DNA of 64,000 nucleotides from Lentimicrobiaceae bacterium. Lineage in GTDB: Bacteria; Bacteroidota; Bacteroidia; Bacteroidales; F082. The stretch spans positions 31,678 to 95,677 of the forward strand of contig SUWV01000005.1 in the NCBI GenBank assembly GCA_015061315.1. Direction: 5' to 3'. Below are positions 1-9,088 of this stretch, one piece after another (position 1 is the first letter of the stretch; the number at the start of each line of letters is the position of its first letter). The position numbers and the translations under genes were made by a program. The notes beneath the pieces were generated by a model, which saw nothing but the letters and a program-made list of their open reading frames with translations, did not search any database and was not told the DNA's origin.

Positions 1-809
1 TGGAGACGTTCTTGTTCTCCGTCATTGACTTTTGCTACGTCTCTCAGATATACTGGAGCTCCATTAGGTGAAGTGCCGACCACTACGTCAAGCATCTCTT
101 CTGCCGACTTAAATTCTTTTTCAACACGTACTGAATATGTGTTAGAACCGATGTCTATTGTTCCTGCAGGAGTGTTACGGTTTTCGTATGCTAATGTAGA
201 TGATATTGACTCAACAGTGATTCCGTATGCTGCCAATTTATCAGGGTCGACAAAGACTTGTATCTCACGTTTTGGAGCACCAGATACTGATATAGTACCT
301 ACGCCATTGACACGTGCTAAAGGCGTTGCTACCTTGTCATCTAATATCTTGTCTAAGCTGCTGAGGCTTTCTTCCGCCGTTGCCGACAAAAGCATGATAG
401 GCATATCTTCCATGCTGAATTTGAAAATGGTAGGGATGCTGACGGCGTCGGGGAGTGCCTGCGTTACCATATCTAATTTGTCGCGGACGTCGTTTGTCGC
501 TTCGTTGATGTCAATGCCGTATTCAAATTCCAAGGCGATGACAGAGATGTTTTCTTTCGATGTCGATGAAAGATGTTTGAGGTTACTAACGCTGTTGAGT
601 GCGTTTTCCAATGGCTTGGAAACGTTAGTCTCGATGTCGGCAGCACTCGCGCCAGAATATGATGTCACAACTAAGATGGTGTTTTCTCCCATGTCGGGGA
701 ATAGGTTGGTCGACAATTTTGTCAGTGAGAATACACCTAAGATAGCTACTGTTACGAAGATAAGAGCTACTGTGACAGGTTTATTAACTGATGTTCTGTA
801 TAAACTCAT
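1..809 (-). CDS. RND efflux pump inner-membrane subunit (AcrB/HAE1-like), N-terminal part
   Basis: Reverse-strand translation from the ATG at 809 gives MSLYRTSVNKPVTVALIF, a first membrane helix (about residues 11-30), then the porter region with the family motif LFPDMGENTI and a run matching the PN1/PC1 subdomains (VNGVGTISVSGAPKREIQV, followed by FVDPDKLAAYGIT). About 270 residues are inside the window; the family is usually about 1,000-1,050 long, so the rest lies before base 1. It would use the proton gradient to push drugs, bile salts or other amphiphiles out of the periplasm. It is the last gene visible of a three-gene operon with the adaptor (818-1837) and the TolC-type channel (1851-3197), 8 bp after the adaptor. 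Substrate cannot be told from the sequence. Confidence 0.93.
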   Translation of the reverse strand, partial: MSLYRTSVNKPVTVALIFVTVAILGVFSLTKLSTNLFPDMGENTILVVTSYSGASAADIETNVSKPLENALNSVSNLKHLSSTSKENISVIALEFEYGIDINEATNDVRDKLDMVTQALPDAVSIPTIFKFSMEDMPIMLLSATAEESLSSLDKILDDKVATPLARVNGVGTISVSGAPKREIQVFVDPDKLAAYGITVESISSTLAYENRNTPAGTIDIGSNTYSVRVEKEFKSAEEMLDVVVGTSPNGAPVYLRDVAKVNDGEQERL

Positions 810-817
810 GTTTCAAT

Positions 818-1837
818 TTATTTTACTACTTCAACTTCAATGTTGTTTTTAAGTCTTGTTTGTCCTGTTGTCACAACGATGTCGCCGTCGTTCAAGCCGC
901 TGATGACTTCGTATTTTTTACCCATTCTGGTACCGAGTTTCACAGGAGTGTAAGTGACAGTGTTGTCTTCATTTAACACATAGACATATTTGTCGTCGGC
1001 ACCGACTTGTTTGAGGACTGCATTATCAGGAATTACGACGCGATAGTTATCACCATAATTCATTGTCACACGTGTGAACATACCTGGACGTAATTTCTCA
1101 TCTTTGTTATCAACTATGACTTCTACAGGGAATGTGTGAGAACGAGGGTCGATGGTTGGATATACCAAATTGACTTTGCCCTTGAATGTTTCGTTAGGGA
1201 AGGCGTCGGCTGACAATTCTACTTCCATTCCTTTTTTGACTTTAGAATAATTGCTTTCGCTTACATTGATTAACATCTTAACAGGTGTGATGTCTTGTAC
1301 TACGAAAAGAGGCTGTGCCATAGCGTACATGTCGCCTTCGTCGTAGTTACGTGCTGTGATGATACCGCTGATAGGACTTGTTAAGATTGTATTTTCCAAT
1401 AAGTTGGCATAGCTCTTCTTTGACACCTCGTATGCAAGTGTTATCGCCTCGAAGTTAGATTGTGATGCTGCGCCGATCTCATATAATTCTTTTGTACGAC
1501 CATATTCTATAGAGTCGTTTGTAACTTGTAACTTTACTTTTTCAAGGTTTATAGCATCCATTGTTGCAAGTCTTTGACCTTTCTTGACATGATCGCCGAC
1601 TTCGACTAATATTTCGTTGATACGTGATGCCGATTGCGGAGTGATATTATTGATGATGTCTGCTTCTACTGTAGTAGGATAGGTGCTTAATTGTGGAACG
1701 TTCTCTGCATGAACTGTTACTACTGTTACCTTAGGAGCTTCTTCAACAACAACAGTCTGTTGTTCTGCTGGCTTTTGTCCGCATGAAGCCATCATCAATG
1801 CTGATGAAAGAATTAATAAAGATTTTACTTGTCTCAT
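818..1837 (-). CDS. RND efflux periplasmic adaptor (membrane fusion protein), lipoprotein
   Basis: 339 residues. The N-terminus is a lipoprotein signal (MMASC, lipidated Cys19). Then come the features of HlyD/AcrA adaptors: a lipoyl/biotinyl-like half around VEVGDHVKKGQRLATMDA, a short helical hairpin, the second half around LTSPISGIITARNYDEGDM, and a beta-barrel/membrane-proximal region near the C-terminus (LRPGMFTRVTMNYG, then GLNDGDIVVTTGQTRLKN). It joins the inner-membrane pump encoded 8 bp downstream to the outer-membrane channel encoded 13 bp upstream. The spacing implies one transcript with the TolC-type gene first. Confidence 0.95.
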   Translation of the reverse strand: MRQVKSLLILSSALMMASCGQKPAEQQTVVVEEAPKVTVVTVHAENVPQLSTYPTTVEADIINNITPQSASRINEILVEVGDHVKKGQRLATMDAINLEKVKLQVTNDSIEYGRTKELYEIGAASQSNFEAITLAYEVSKKSYANLLENTILTSPISGIITARNYDEGDMYAMAQPLFVVQDITPVKMLINVSESNYSKVKKGMEVELSADAFPNETFKGKVNLVYPTIDPRSHTFPVEVIVDNKDEKLRPGMFTRVTMNYGDNYRVVIPDNAVLKQVGADDKYVYVLNEDNTVTYTPVKLGTRMGKKYEVISGLNDGDIVVTTGQTRLKNNIEVEVVK

Positions 1838-1850
1838 TTTATTATTATTT

Positions 1851-3197
1851 TTATTGTTTTTCTACTTCTTGTTTTTCTTCTGTGATATATTCTACGCCCA
1901 TGAGTTCCTCGATGGAAGCCTTGTTGATCATGAATTGATATATAGCCTGACTCATGGTGAGTTGTGCCTGAGTGAGTGCTAACTGCGCATCATTTAATTC
2001 AACTAAAGTGGCTTTACCTACTTCGTACATCTTTTCAGAAATGTCGTAACTCTTTTGTGCCATCTCTAATGTAGCTTCTGCTGCCGTAAATCTTTTCACG
2101 CTTGTGTTCATCTGGTCGCGATAATTTTCCAAGGCGATGTTTAAGTTACGTTCTGTATCTTCAATGTTAAGCCTTAAGATGTCTTGAGTCTTTTTATATT
2201 GACGTATGTTGTTTCTCTTTGAAAAACCGTCGAAGATAGGAATATTGAGACTTAATGCTACCACTGAATATGGATTCCAGCTCATGTCGAAGGTGTTACC
2301 CATAGCATTGTAGTTATAAGCGAATGAAGCCGAGAGGGTAGGTATATATTGGAATTTGGTCATCTTTATGGTTTGCGATAACATCTCGTCTTGTAATCTC
2401 AATTGTAATAAATTGGTGTTGTTCTCAAAACTTACTGTGTCGCTGGCTGCCAATGTCATCACTGTCAGTTCTTCTGTGTAATCTTTTAACTCGCCTTCTA
2501 CGTCGAGCTCGGTGTTGAGGTCGATGCCCATGATGGCTTTGAGCTGCCATATCGCTAATTCTACTGAACTCTCTGCGTTGAAGACCTCTGGCTCGGCATT
2601 GTTGACATTTACCTTAGCTCTTAAATATTCAAATTCTGAAGCCTTACCGACATTGTATTTTTTCTCTACATCTTCAAAATTCTTCTGAGCATTGTCGTAT
2701 ACCTCTTTATATACGTTATATGCTTCCTTGGCGAGAAGCACGGCGTAAAACGATTGCTTTACCTGTGATACTAATGAAATTTTTGAGGAGCGTGCTTGTT
2801 CAATTGCGAGTTCTACATCTAAGGCTGATAACTTCAGACTTTGCCATAATTGTGCGTTGACGAGTGGCATTGCAGCTGAGACTCCTGCCGATACGTTGTT
2901 GGAAGTACCTACTTCAATTTCTAATGGGTCGCCCATGCCCATGTCCATCACCATGACTTGTTTCTTCAATGTCCTCTGATAATTACCGGTAGCGCTGATG
3001 TTAGGATACAATGCTGAATAAGCTCCTTTCTTCGCGTAACCAGTCTTTTCGATGGTCATGTCGGCAATTTTAATCGTGTTGCTTTCCGATAACGCAATCT
3101 CTATTGCCTCTTCTAATGTGATTTTCTCTTGCGCATGTATCGTAAAACTACAGATACATAATAAAATGGTTAGTAGTAAATGATTGGTTTTAAACAT
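1851..3197 (-). CDS. TolC-family outer-membrane efflux protein
   Basis: 448 residues with a cleavable signal peptide (about residues 1-22, ending IHAQ). Two halves of the outer-membrane efflux protein fold can be seen, each with long amphipathic helices and the typical 'ITLEEAIEIALSES' opening and a late 'YEVGKATLVELNDAQ' motif near residue 395. It forms the trimeric outer-membrane duct of the RND system encoded just downstream. First gene of the operon; a good Bacteroidota-type promoter lies 31-61 bp upstream of its start. Confidence 0.95.
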   Translation of the reverse strand: MFKTNHLLLTILLCICSFTIHAQEKITLEEAIEIALSESNTIKIADMTIEKTGYAKKGAYSALYPNISATGNYQRTLKKQVMVMDMGMGDPLEIEVGTSNNVSAGVSAAMPLVNAQLWQSLKLSALDVELAIEQARSSKISLVSQVKQSFYAVLLAKEAYNVYKEVYDNAQKNFEDVEKKYNVGKASEFEYLRAKVNVNNAEPEVFNAESSVELAIWQLKAIMGIDLNTELDVEGELKDYTEELTVMTLAASDTVSFENNTNLLQLRLQDEMLSQTIKMTKFQYIPTLSASFAYNYNAMGNTFDMSWNPYSVVALSLNIPIFDGFSKRNNIRQYKKTQDILRLNIEDTERNLNIALENYRDQMNTSVKRFTAAEATLEMAQKSYDISEKMYEVGKATLVELNDAQLALTQAQLTMSQAIYQFMINKASIEELMGVEYITEEKQEVEKQ

Positions 3198-3227
3198 TTT
3201 TAAATATTTTAATAATTATTTTTTTAC

Positions 3228-3258
3228 GAAAAATAGTTTGCTTTTTAGGACGTGCAAA
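3228..3258 (-). promoter_or_regulatory. Promoter of the RND efflux operon
   Basis: Read on the minus strand, TTTG (3255-3258) is followed after exactly 19 bp by TATTTTTC (3228-3235), a one-mismatch fit to the Bacteroidota -33/-7 pattern (TTTG, then TAnnTTTG). It lies just ahead of the TolC-type gene starting at 3197. Confidence 0.5.
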
Positions 3259-3334
3259 AAAACAAAATATTATTGAATTTTTTACAAAAAAAATGCCTAA
3301 TTTTTTAAAAAATAACGTTGTTTCAACGAATGCT

Positions 3335-3342
3335 TATTTTTG
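3335..3342 (+). promoter_or_regulatory. Candidate -7 box for trkH
   Basis: TATTTTTG fits the TAnnTTTG -7 box. No convincing -33 box sits at the right distance, and it would give a leader of about 120 nt before the trkH ATG, so this is tentative. Confidence 0.3.
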
Positions 3343-3470
3343 TAGGTCAAACCTCTAAAATGTAACAAGGAACTTGTATTTTAACAAATGTCAGCACTTC
3401 GTTGTTCATCGTTTTTTATTTGAAAAAAAATCGTATTTTTACCACCCGAATTTTTTATGTAAACGGATAT

Positions 3471-4991
3471 ATGAAAGCTAGGATTATTGGATTGTTTTTG
3501 TTGTTTGAAGCCTTGTTTATGCTGATAACATCATTAGTAGCTCTGTTCTATTTCTACAGATGTGGCGATGGTGATGTCCTCGCATTGACAGTCTCAACGA
3601 TCATTACTGCCATTTCTGGTTTTATTTTAATATCTGCAGGAAGAAAGTCTGGTAAGTCAAACCGACAGGAGATAGAAAATTTTGAAGTTAAAGATTCTTT
3701 CGTTATAGTTACAATAACCTGGTTTTTATTTGCCTTATTCGGAATGTTGCCGTTCCTTCTTAATGGTACAGTAGATTCTGTTACCGATGCTTTCTTTGAA
3801 GCTATGTCGGGTTTTACTACAACGGGAGCGACGCTTTTGAATAACATCGATGAGCAGCCTCATGGTATATTATTCTGGAGAAGTATGATGCAATGGTTGG
3901 GTGGCTTGGGTATCATCGTCTTGTTCCTCGCCGTAATGCCAGCCTTGAATCGTAACTCTAATAAAGTCATGATGTTCTCTGCAGAGATGTCGGGAATAGG
4001 TGTGAAAAAACTTCATCCTAAAATGATGATGACTGCACGCAAACTTTTGGGAATATATGTGATACTTACAATATTATGTGCTTTCATGTATGGACTCGGT
4101 CCTATGAGTATTTTCGATGCTATCTGTCATGCTATGACAACATTGTCGAGTGGTGGCTTTAGTACTCATCAATCTAGTATCAGTTATTTTAACTCTTCTT
4201 ACGTAGAGTATGTGGCTTCGATTTTTATGTTCGCTTCGGGTGTCAACTTCTCACTTTACTATTTCCTCTTTACAGGTCAATGGAAATTGTTTAGAGAAAA
4301 CGAAGAACTAAGATGGTATTTAGGCGCTGTCATACTCATGATGTCGATATTCATAGCTTTGTTCTATTTTGCTCCTGAAGTAAATACGGTTTTGACTAAA
4401 GAAGAATCTTATCCCGTCGGCTTTGAAAACAGATTCAGAACCTCTCTGTTCCATGTCACCTCAATCATAACATCTACAGGCTTCCAAGCTACTGACTACG
4501 ACTACGATTTATGGGGCGGATTGTTCCTTATCCCTACTTTTATCATGATGGCGAGTGGCGCATGTGCGGGTTCTACAAGTGGCGGTATTAAAATTATCAG
4601 AGAGATTATCTCTATAAAATCTATTAACAATATCTTCAGAAGATTGCTTCACCCTAATGCTTTGTTTAGCGTCAAAGTGTCTAATGAGGTCATCGATGAT
4701 GATAAAACAAGAAGAGTAATCAATTTCTTGATAATTTTTATCTTGCTTTATGTGTTGGGTGTGCTGTTTTTTATTGTCAGTGGCAGCCCTTTGGAAGAGG
4801 CTATGTTTAACTGTATCTCAGCCTTGGGAAATAGCGGGCCAGGAACAGGTAGCACCGGACCTTCAGCGTCTTTCTCCGAAATGTCGGATATGGGCAAATG
4901 GACAATGTCGATATTGATGTTGGTAGGTCGTCTCGAAATATACACCGTACTCGTGACAGTCCTCGTTATCTTCCGCGGTAAAAAATATTAA
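3471..4991 (+). CDS. trkH: TrkH-family potassium uptake protein
   Basis: 506 residues from the ATG at 3471; the frame is open further upstream, but that extension is basic and not membrane-like, whereas MKARIIGLFLLFEALFML starts the usual first helix. About ten membrane segments follow. The four selectivity-filter loops are visible: SGFTTTGAT, SSGGFSTH, TSTGFQATDYD and GNSGPGTGS. The protein forms the K+-translocating pore in the inner membrane and normally works with the regulatory NAD-binding subunit TrkA, which is not next to it here. It reads away from the efflux operon and is followed by a separate two-component operon with its own promoter. Confidence 0.95.
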   Translation: MKARIIGLFLLFEALFMLITSLVALFYFYRCGDGDVLALTVSTIITAISGFILISAGRKSGKSNRQEIENFEVKDSFVIVTITWFLFALFGMLPFLLNGTVDSVTDAFFEAMSGFTTTGATLLNNIDEQPHGILFWRSMMQWLGGLGIIVLFLAVMPALNRNSNKVMMFSAEMSGIGVKKLHPKMMMTARKLLGIYVILTILCAFMYGLGPMSIFDAICHAMTTLSSGGFSTHQSSISYFNSSYVEYVASIFMFASGVNFSLYYFLFTGQWKLFRENEELRWYLGAVILMMSIFIALFYFAPEVNTVLTKEESYPVGFENRFRTSLFHVTSIITSTGFQATDYDYDLWGGLFLIPTFIMMASGACAGSTSGGIKIIREIISIKSINNIFRRLLHPNALFSVKVSNEVIDDDKTRRVINFLIIFILLYVLGVLFFIVSGSPLEEAMFNCISALGNSGPGTGSTGPSASFSEMSDMGKWTMSILMLVGRLEIYTVLVTVLVIFRGKKY

Positions 4992-5049
4992 ACATTGATA
5001 TTTTTTCTTCATTTAGTGATTTTTTTACAGAGATACCGATAACTTATTC

Positions 5050-5057
5050 TATCTTTG
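5050..5057 (+). promoter_or_regulatory. -7 box of the LytS/LytTR-type operon
   Basis: TATCTTTG is a perfect TAnnTTTG box. It is 21 bp before the kinase ATG, so the leader would be only about 15 nt. No clear -33 TTTG is present. Confidence 0.55.
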
Positions 5058-5078
5058 TGAAAAATCATAATATCAATA

Positions 5079-6161
5079 ATGAAAGATAATTTCAAGTTGT
5101 TTACGTTAATAAAAGAGAACTGGAAGCTAATAGCCGCCTGGATCGCTGTATTTTTGTTTTTCTTTCTGTCGTTCTGGGCTGGTTGGGCAGTCTCCTTCTC
5201 TCATGCTCTTTTGCTTACGATATGCCTTTTGCTTGCAAGTAAAATAGAATCAAAATATATTATCCGATTGTTGAAATGTGGTAATATTTTCCTCTTCTTT
5301 GTTGTCAATGTCTTTTTTGTATTGATAATGTCATCGCTGACAACATATTTAGAGTCGTATATGTTGATTATTATGAGTAAACATTTTTCTATCAGTACGC
5401 CTCAACTTGACGGAGCTAAATTTTTTATCTTTCCTTTGCTGATAAGAATGGTGTTGTTTACGGCTACTGTCGCCATATCCGTTATCTCAGCTATGCAACG
5501 TACTGAAAGAGAAAACCAAAGAGTTACCAACGAACTTAAAAGCGAGAAACTTGATATGGAGTTGCGTCTGCTTAAATCTCAGATGACACCTCATTTCCTC
5601 TTTAATGCCTTGAATAATATTTATTCTCTCGTTTATACTAAAGATGAAAATGCTCCTCAAAGTGTCTTGAAACTTTCTGATATGATGCGTTATGTTATGG
5701 TCGATTGTCAGGGCGATGAGATTTCTTTGGACAAAGAGGTGAAATATATTGACGCATTTATTGATTTTCAACAGATGGGCATGGAGAATAACTCGAATGT
5801 GATCTTTGAGAAAAACATCAAAAACCATAACTTTATGATTCCTCCTATGATACTTCAGCCTTTGGTAGAAAATAGCTTTAAACATAGCCGCGTTGTAAAT
5901 GACCCTAACGGCTTCGTCCATTTTTATTTGCTTCAAGAGAATAACGACTTGATATTCATAGCGCGAAATTCTATTAAGGAAATGTCGGTTTCTATAGCCG
6001 ATGAAAATAAAAAGCCTCGCTCTGGAATAGGATTGGAGAATGTTAAAAATAGATTGGAATTGTATTACCTAAACAAATATTTTTTTGAGGCAAAACAAGA
6101 AGGTAGCACTTATGTGGTGACAATAAAAATAGGAGATATAATAAATGAAAAGAAAGTTTAA
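5079..6161 (+). CDS. Sensor histidine kinase of the LytS/YehU type
   Basis: 360 residues. Four hydrophobic segments occupy roughly residues 15-145, followed by a short coiled coil. The His_kinase motif LLKSQMTPHFLFNALNN places the phosphoacceptor at His172. An HATPase region follows with an N-box (LVENSFKH) and a G-box (GIGLENVKNRLELYY). There is no recognisable extracellular sensor domain, so the membrane part itself probably senses. It overlaps the downstream LytTR regulator by 17 bp, which indicates translational coupling and a cognate pair. The signal is unknown. Confidence 0.93.
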   Translation: MKDNFKLFTLIKENWKLIAAWIAVFLFFFLSFWAGWAVSFSHALLLTICLLLASKIESKYIIRLLKCGNIFLFFVVNVFFVLIMSSLTTYLESYMLIIMSKHFSISTPQLDGAKFFIFPLLIRMVLFTATVAISVISAMQRTERENQRVTNELKSEKLDMELRLLKSQMTPHFLFNALNNIYSLVYTKDENAPQSVLKLSDMMRYVMVDCQGDEISLDKEVKYIDAFIDFQQMGMENNSNVIFEKNIKNHNFMIPPMILQPLVENSFKHSRVVNDPNGFVHFYLLQENNDLIFIARNSIKEMSVSIADENKKPRSGIGLENVKNRLELYYLNKYFFEAKQEGSTYVVTIKIGDIINEKKV

Positions 6162-6837
6162 TGTCCTCATCGTCGATGATGAGTTTCTCGCGAGAAAGCT
6201 GTTGTCGGAATATGTTTCTAAAGTCGATTTCCTTCAACTCATTGACACATGCTCTGATGCGACTAAGGCTATGGAAGTTATTAATGAAGAACATATTGAT
6301 ATTCTTTTGCTTGATATTCAGATGCCTGACATTTCCGGCATGGAAATGCTGAAATTGATGAATAATAAACCAGCCGTTATTCTCACTACTGCATATTCCG
6401 AATATGCCGTCGATGCCTTCGCTCTCGGCGTAGTCGATTATCTCCTGAAACCTTTCGACTATGCTCGCTTCCTGCAAGCTGTCAATAAGGCTGTAAACAC
6501 GATTTCTACCGACACTCAGTCTGATGCCGTCAACGATTATTTGATGGTAAAAGCTGATTATAAATTATATAAGGTGAATTTCGATGATCTGCTTTTTATT
6601 GAAGGCCAGCATGAATACGTCACTTTTCATACAAAGACAAAACGTATAACAGCTTTATACTCACTGAAAAATTTGGAAGATACACTGCCTAAAGACAGAT
6701 TTGTGCGTACTCATAAGTCGTTTATTGTGTCTATAAAAAATATAGAAGATATTGACAAGGTGAATGTTACCGTCGCTGGTAATAAAATACCTGTCGGCGC
6801 AAGCTACAGAGAAGCCTTGATTGAGAGACTGTCGTAA
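6145..6837 (+). CDS. LytTR-family response regulator
   Basis: 230 residues: a CheY-like receiver (about 5-118) with acidic pocket Asp11/Asp12, phosphorylation site Asp57 (LLLDIQMPD) and the conserved Lys102 (LLKPFDY), then a LytTR DNA-binding domain (about 130-230) with the typical FIEGQHEYVTFHT and RFVRTHKSFIVS segments. It should bind promoter DNA when phosphorylated by the kinase encoded just upstream. Targets cannot be named; in Bacteroidota such pairs often control envelope functions, so the adjacent trkH is one possible target by position only. Confidence 0.94.
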   Translation: MKRKFNVLIVDDEFLARKLLSEYVSKVDFLQLIDTCSDATKAMEVINEEHIDILLLDIQMPDISGMEMLKLMNNKPAVILTTAYSEYAVDAFALGVVDYLLKPFDYARFLQAVNKAVNTISTDTQSDAVNDYLMVKADYKLYKVNFDDLLFIEGQHEYVTFHTKTKRITALYSLKNLEDTLPKDRFVRTHKSFIVSIKNIEDIDKVNVTVAGNKIPVGASYREALIERLS

Positions 6838-6930
6838 AGGGTTAAAGGGTTAAAGGATTAAAGGGTTAAAGGGTTAAAGGATTTCTATACCACCTTTACC
6901 ACCTTTACTCCTTTACCACCTTTACCTCCT
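6838..6930. repeat. Purine-rich GGGTTAAAGG array with pyrimidine-rich counterpart between convergent genes
   Basis: Directly after the regulator stop, GGGTTAAA/GGATTAAA units repeat about five times, then units of CACCTTTAC repeat about four times. The two halves can pair imperfectly into one long stem, so the block could end transcription from both convergent genes (regulator on plus, MscS on minus). Confidence 0.6.
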
Positions 6931-6932
6931 TT

Positions 6933-8198
6933 TCATATCTCCAAAACATGAACCTTCTCCAAGGTGTTGCTTGATGGTCGTTGGTAGATTTTTAAGTCGA
7001 ACATTGTGACGACAGCGAAGACATGGTCGAAAATATCACTTTGAATATTCTCATACGAAATCCATTCTTTGTTAGAACTGAAAGCGTAGATCTGAATAGG
7101 AATACCGTATTCTGTAGGAGCTAACTGTCTGACCATAAATGTCATATCTTTGTTGATATAAGGACAATCTTTTATATATTCATGAAGATATGCTCTGAAA
7201 ATACCAATATTAGTCTGTCTCCTGCCATTGACTAAGTTAGAGTCGTCAATTTTATTTTTCTTATTATATTCTTCAATTTCCTTTTCCTTTTCTTCAATAT
7301 ATTTCGTGACGAGTTGAAATTTTTTGAAACGCTCTAACATTTCAGGAGTGCAGAACTTAACTGTATCTGCATCAATAACAAAGGAACGTGCTATACGTCT
7401 TCCTCCTGAATTTTCCATCCCTCGCCAGTTTGTGAAAGAGTCGGAAATCAGAGTGTAGGTAGGTATTGTAGTTATTGTCTTGTCCCAATTTTGAACTTTA
7501 ACAGTGGTAAGTCCTATTTCTAATACTTCACCATCGGCTTTGCTTTTTTCCATCACAATCCAGTCTCCTATACGTAGCATGTCATTGACAGTGAGTTGAA
7601 GCCCGCCGACAAAACCTAAAATAGGATCTTTAAAAACTAACATCAATACAGCGGAAAGTGTACCTAATCCTATTAAGATATTAGATAGCTGCTTCTGCGT
7701 TAATATTGCTACAACTAACAGTAAACAAACGAGATAGATTATGATTTTTAGTACTTGTATGAAGCCTTTTATTGGTTTGCTTTTGGATACTTCGTATGTG
7801 TCATAAATATCGTTTAAAGTCGAAAGAACAGCATCTAACACTCTGCTGTAAATAAATACTTCATAAATCTTGGTTACGATGATTATCGTTGATGCGAGTA
7901 CTGGATATGATGGTAATGCGCTCGTGGCGAAATTTCTAACGATATAAGCAGGAATAATTAGACATAACCTACTGAAAACGTTGTTCTTCAATAAGATGTC
8001 GTCTCTTTGGGAATTAGTCTTTTTTATGAATACATAAACTGTTTTTTTTACAATATATATAACGATGAGATATACTATGATGGCAATCAGAAAGAGAATT
8101 ATTACGCTGATTGTCTCGGATAAAAATCCTGATATTCTTTCGTTTAGTCCGAGTTTTGAGAAGAGCTCGTTTAATAATGTGATGAGTTTTCCAAACAT
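6933..8198 (-). CDS. MscS-family mechanosensitive ion channel (YbdG/MscM-like)
   Basis: 421 residues from the ATG at 8198; a TTG six bases earlier would overlap the upstream gene by 4 bp and is less likely. Four to five membrane helices fill residues 20-190, then the MscS pore helix and beta domain: IGLGTLSAVLMLVFKDPILG, GLQLTVNDMLRIGDWIVM and the cytoplasmic cage. The C-terminal half is long, like YbdG. It should open under membrane tension to release solutes during osmotic downshock. It is the last gene of a three-gene operon, 2 bp behind the lipid-kinase gene. Confidence 0.92.
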   Translation of the reverse strand: MFGKLITLLNELFSKLGLNERISGFLSETISVIILFLIAIIVYLIVIYIVKKTVYVFIKKTNSQRDDILLKNNVFSRLCLIIPAYIVRNFATSALPSYPVLASTIIIVTKIYEVFIYSRVLDAVLSTLNDIYDTYEVSKSKPIKGFIQVLKIIIYLVCLLLVVAILTQKQLSNILIGLGTLSAVLMLVFKDPILGFVGGLQLTVNDMLRIGDWIVMEKSKADGEVLEIGLTTVKVQNWDKTITTIPTYTLISDSFTNWRGMENSGGRRIARSFVIDADTVKFCTPEMLERFKKFQLVTKYIEEKEKEIEEYNKKNKIDDSNLVNGRRQTNIGIFRAYLHEYIKDCPYINKDMTFMVRQLAPTEYGIPIQIYAFSSNKEWISYENIQSDIFDHVFAVVTMFDLKIYQRPSSNTLEKVHVLEI

Positions 8199-8200
8199 AA

Positions 8201-9088
8201 TCAATTGTTTGCTAATAATATGTTAAGACTTAATGGATTTATTTCTACTATGATGTCTTTGCTCATAGGCACAGCTTCGCCGTCGATGTTAGCGACTTCG
8301 TCTTTTTTACGAGTTACTTGTATTTTCTTTGCCTTATAAATATCAATGAAGTTACTCTTGTCGATTTGTTTTGCTAAGAAATATGTCGCTACTATAGGAA
8401 CTTCTAATATATTCGGTTTTTTGAAGACACAAACGTCGAGGAGGCCGTCCTGCACGCTGGCTTTAGGAGAAATCTCTGCATTATATCCGAATTGACTTGA
8501 ATTAGCGAAGGTTACAAAAAATGGCTTGCATTCTATTGTCGTATTATCGTCTAAAATAAGTGTGTATTCTTTCTGTTTATAATTAGGATATTTCTCCGTG
8601 ATAAGTTTGGCGTATGTGATAAACCCTCTGTTTTCATCTTTGGCAAAATAATCAGCTATAAGTGCATCGAAACCAATGCCGGCGATACTTATAAACGGAA
8701 TGCCGTTCATGGTGGCAGTGTCTATTTTATAAACCTTACCTTTGTTAATCACCTCATTTATATGACGTTCTATCTTGAACGGAAGTTCTAAATGTCGTGC
8801 CAATCCATTGCCAGAGCCTAATGGAACTATAATTAAAATCTGTCTTTTACCAATAAGACATTTTGCAACTTCATTGATAGTGCCATCGCCACCAACAGCA
8901 GCAATATAATCGTATTCTTCTTCTATGGCTTTGACAGCCAACTCGGTAGCATGACCCGCATATTCCGTGAAAACAATGTTATATTCATATTGCTCTTTGT
9001 CAATATGTTTATCAACAAGTTTTGGAAAATTATTCTTGTTATGATGTCCTGAGATAGGATTTATAATAAAAATTATTTTCTTTTTCAT
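8201..9088 (-). CDS. Diacylglycerol/lipid kinase family protein (DAGK catalytic domain)
   Basis: 295 residues. The DAGK_cat/YegS/DgkB signature is clear: IINPISGHH at residues 9-17, the nucleotide-binding AAVGGDGTINEVAKCL around residue 65, and VPLGSGNGLARHL around 90. The C-terminal beta-sandwich ends in a VANIDGEAVPM segment typical of the family. The likely reaction is ATP-dependent phosphorylation of diacylglycerol (or a related lipid) to phosphatidic acid on the cytoplasmic side. It overlaps the preceding phosphoglycerol-transferase gene by an ATGA, and that enzyme family releases diacylglycerol, which supports a lipid-recycling role here. Confidence 0.92.
   Translation of the reverse strand: MKKKIIFIINPISGHHNKNNFPKLVDKHIDKEQYEYNIVFTEYAGHATELAVKAIEEEYDYIAAVGGDGTINEVAKCLIGKRQILIIVPLGSGNGLARHLELPFKIERHINEVINKGKVYKIDTATMNGIPFISIAGIGFDALIADYFAKDENRGFITYAKLITEKYPNYKQKEYTLILDDNTTIECKPFFVTFANSSQFGYNAEISPKASVQDGLLDVCVFKKPNILEVPIVATYFLAKQIDKSNFIDIYKAKKIQVTRKKDEVANIDGEAVPMSKDIIVEINPLSLNILLANN

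Noticed and set aside
25..852. Long plus-strand open frame at the window start
   Set aside because: It is the shadow of the RND pump gene on the minus strand, which gives a clear AcrB-like protein; the plus-strand product has no recognisable feature.
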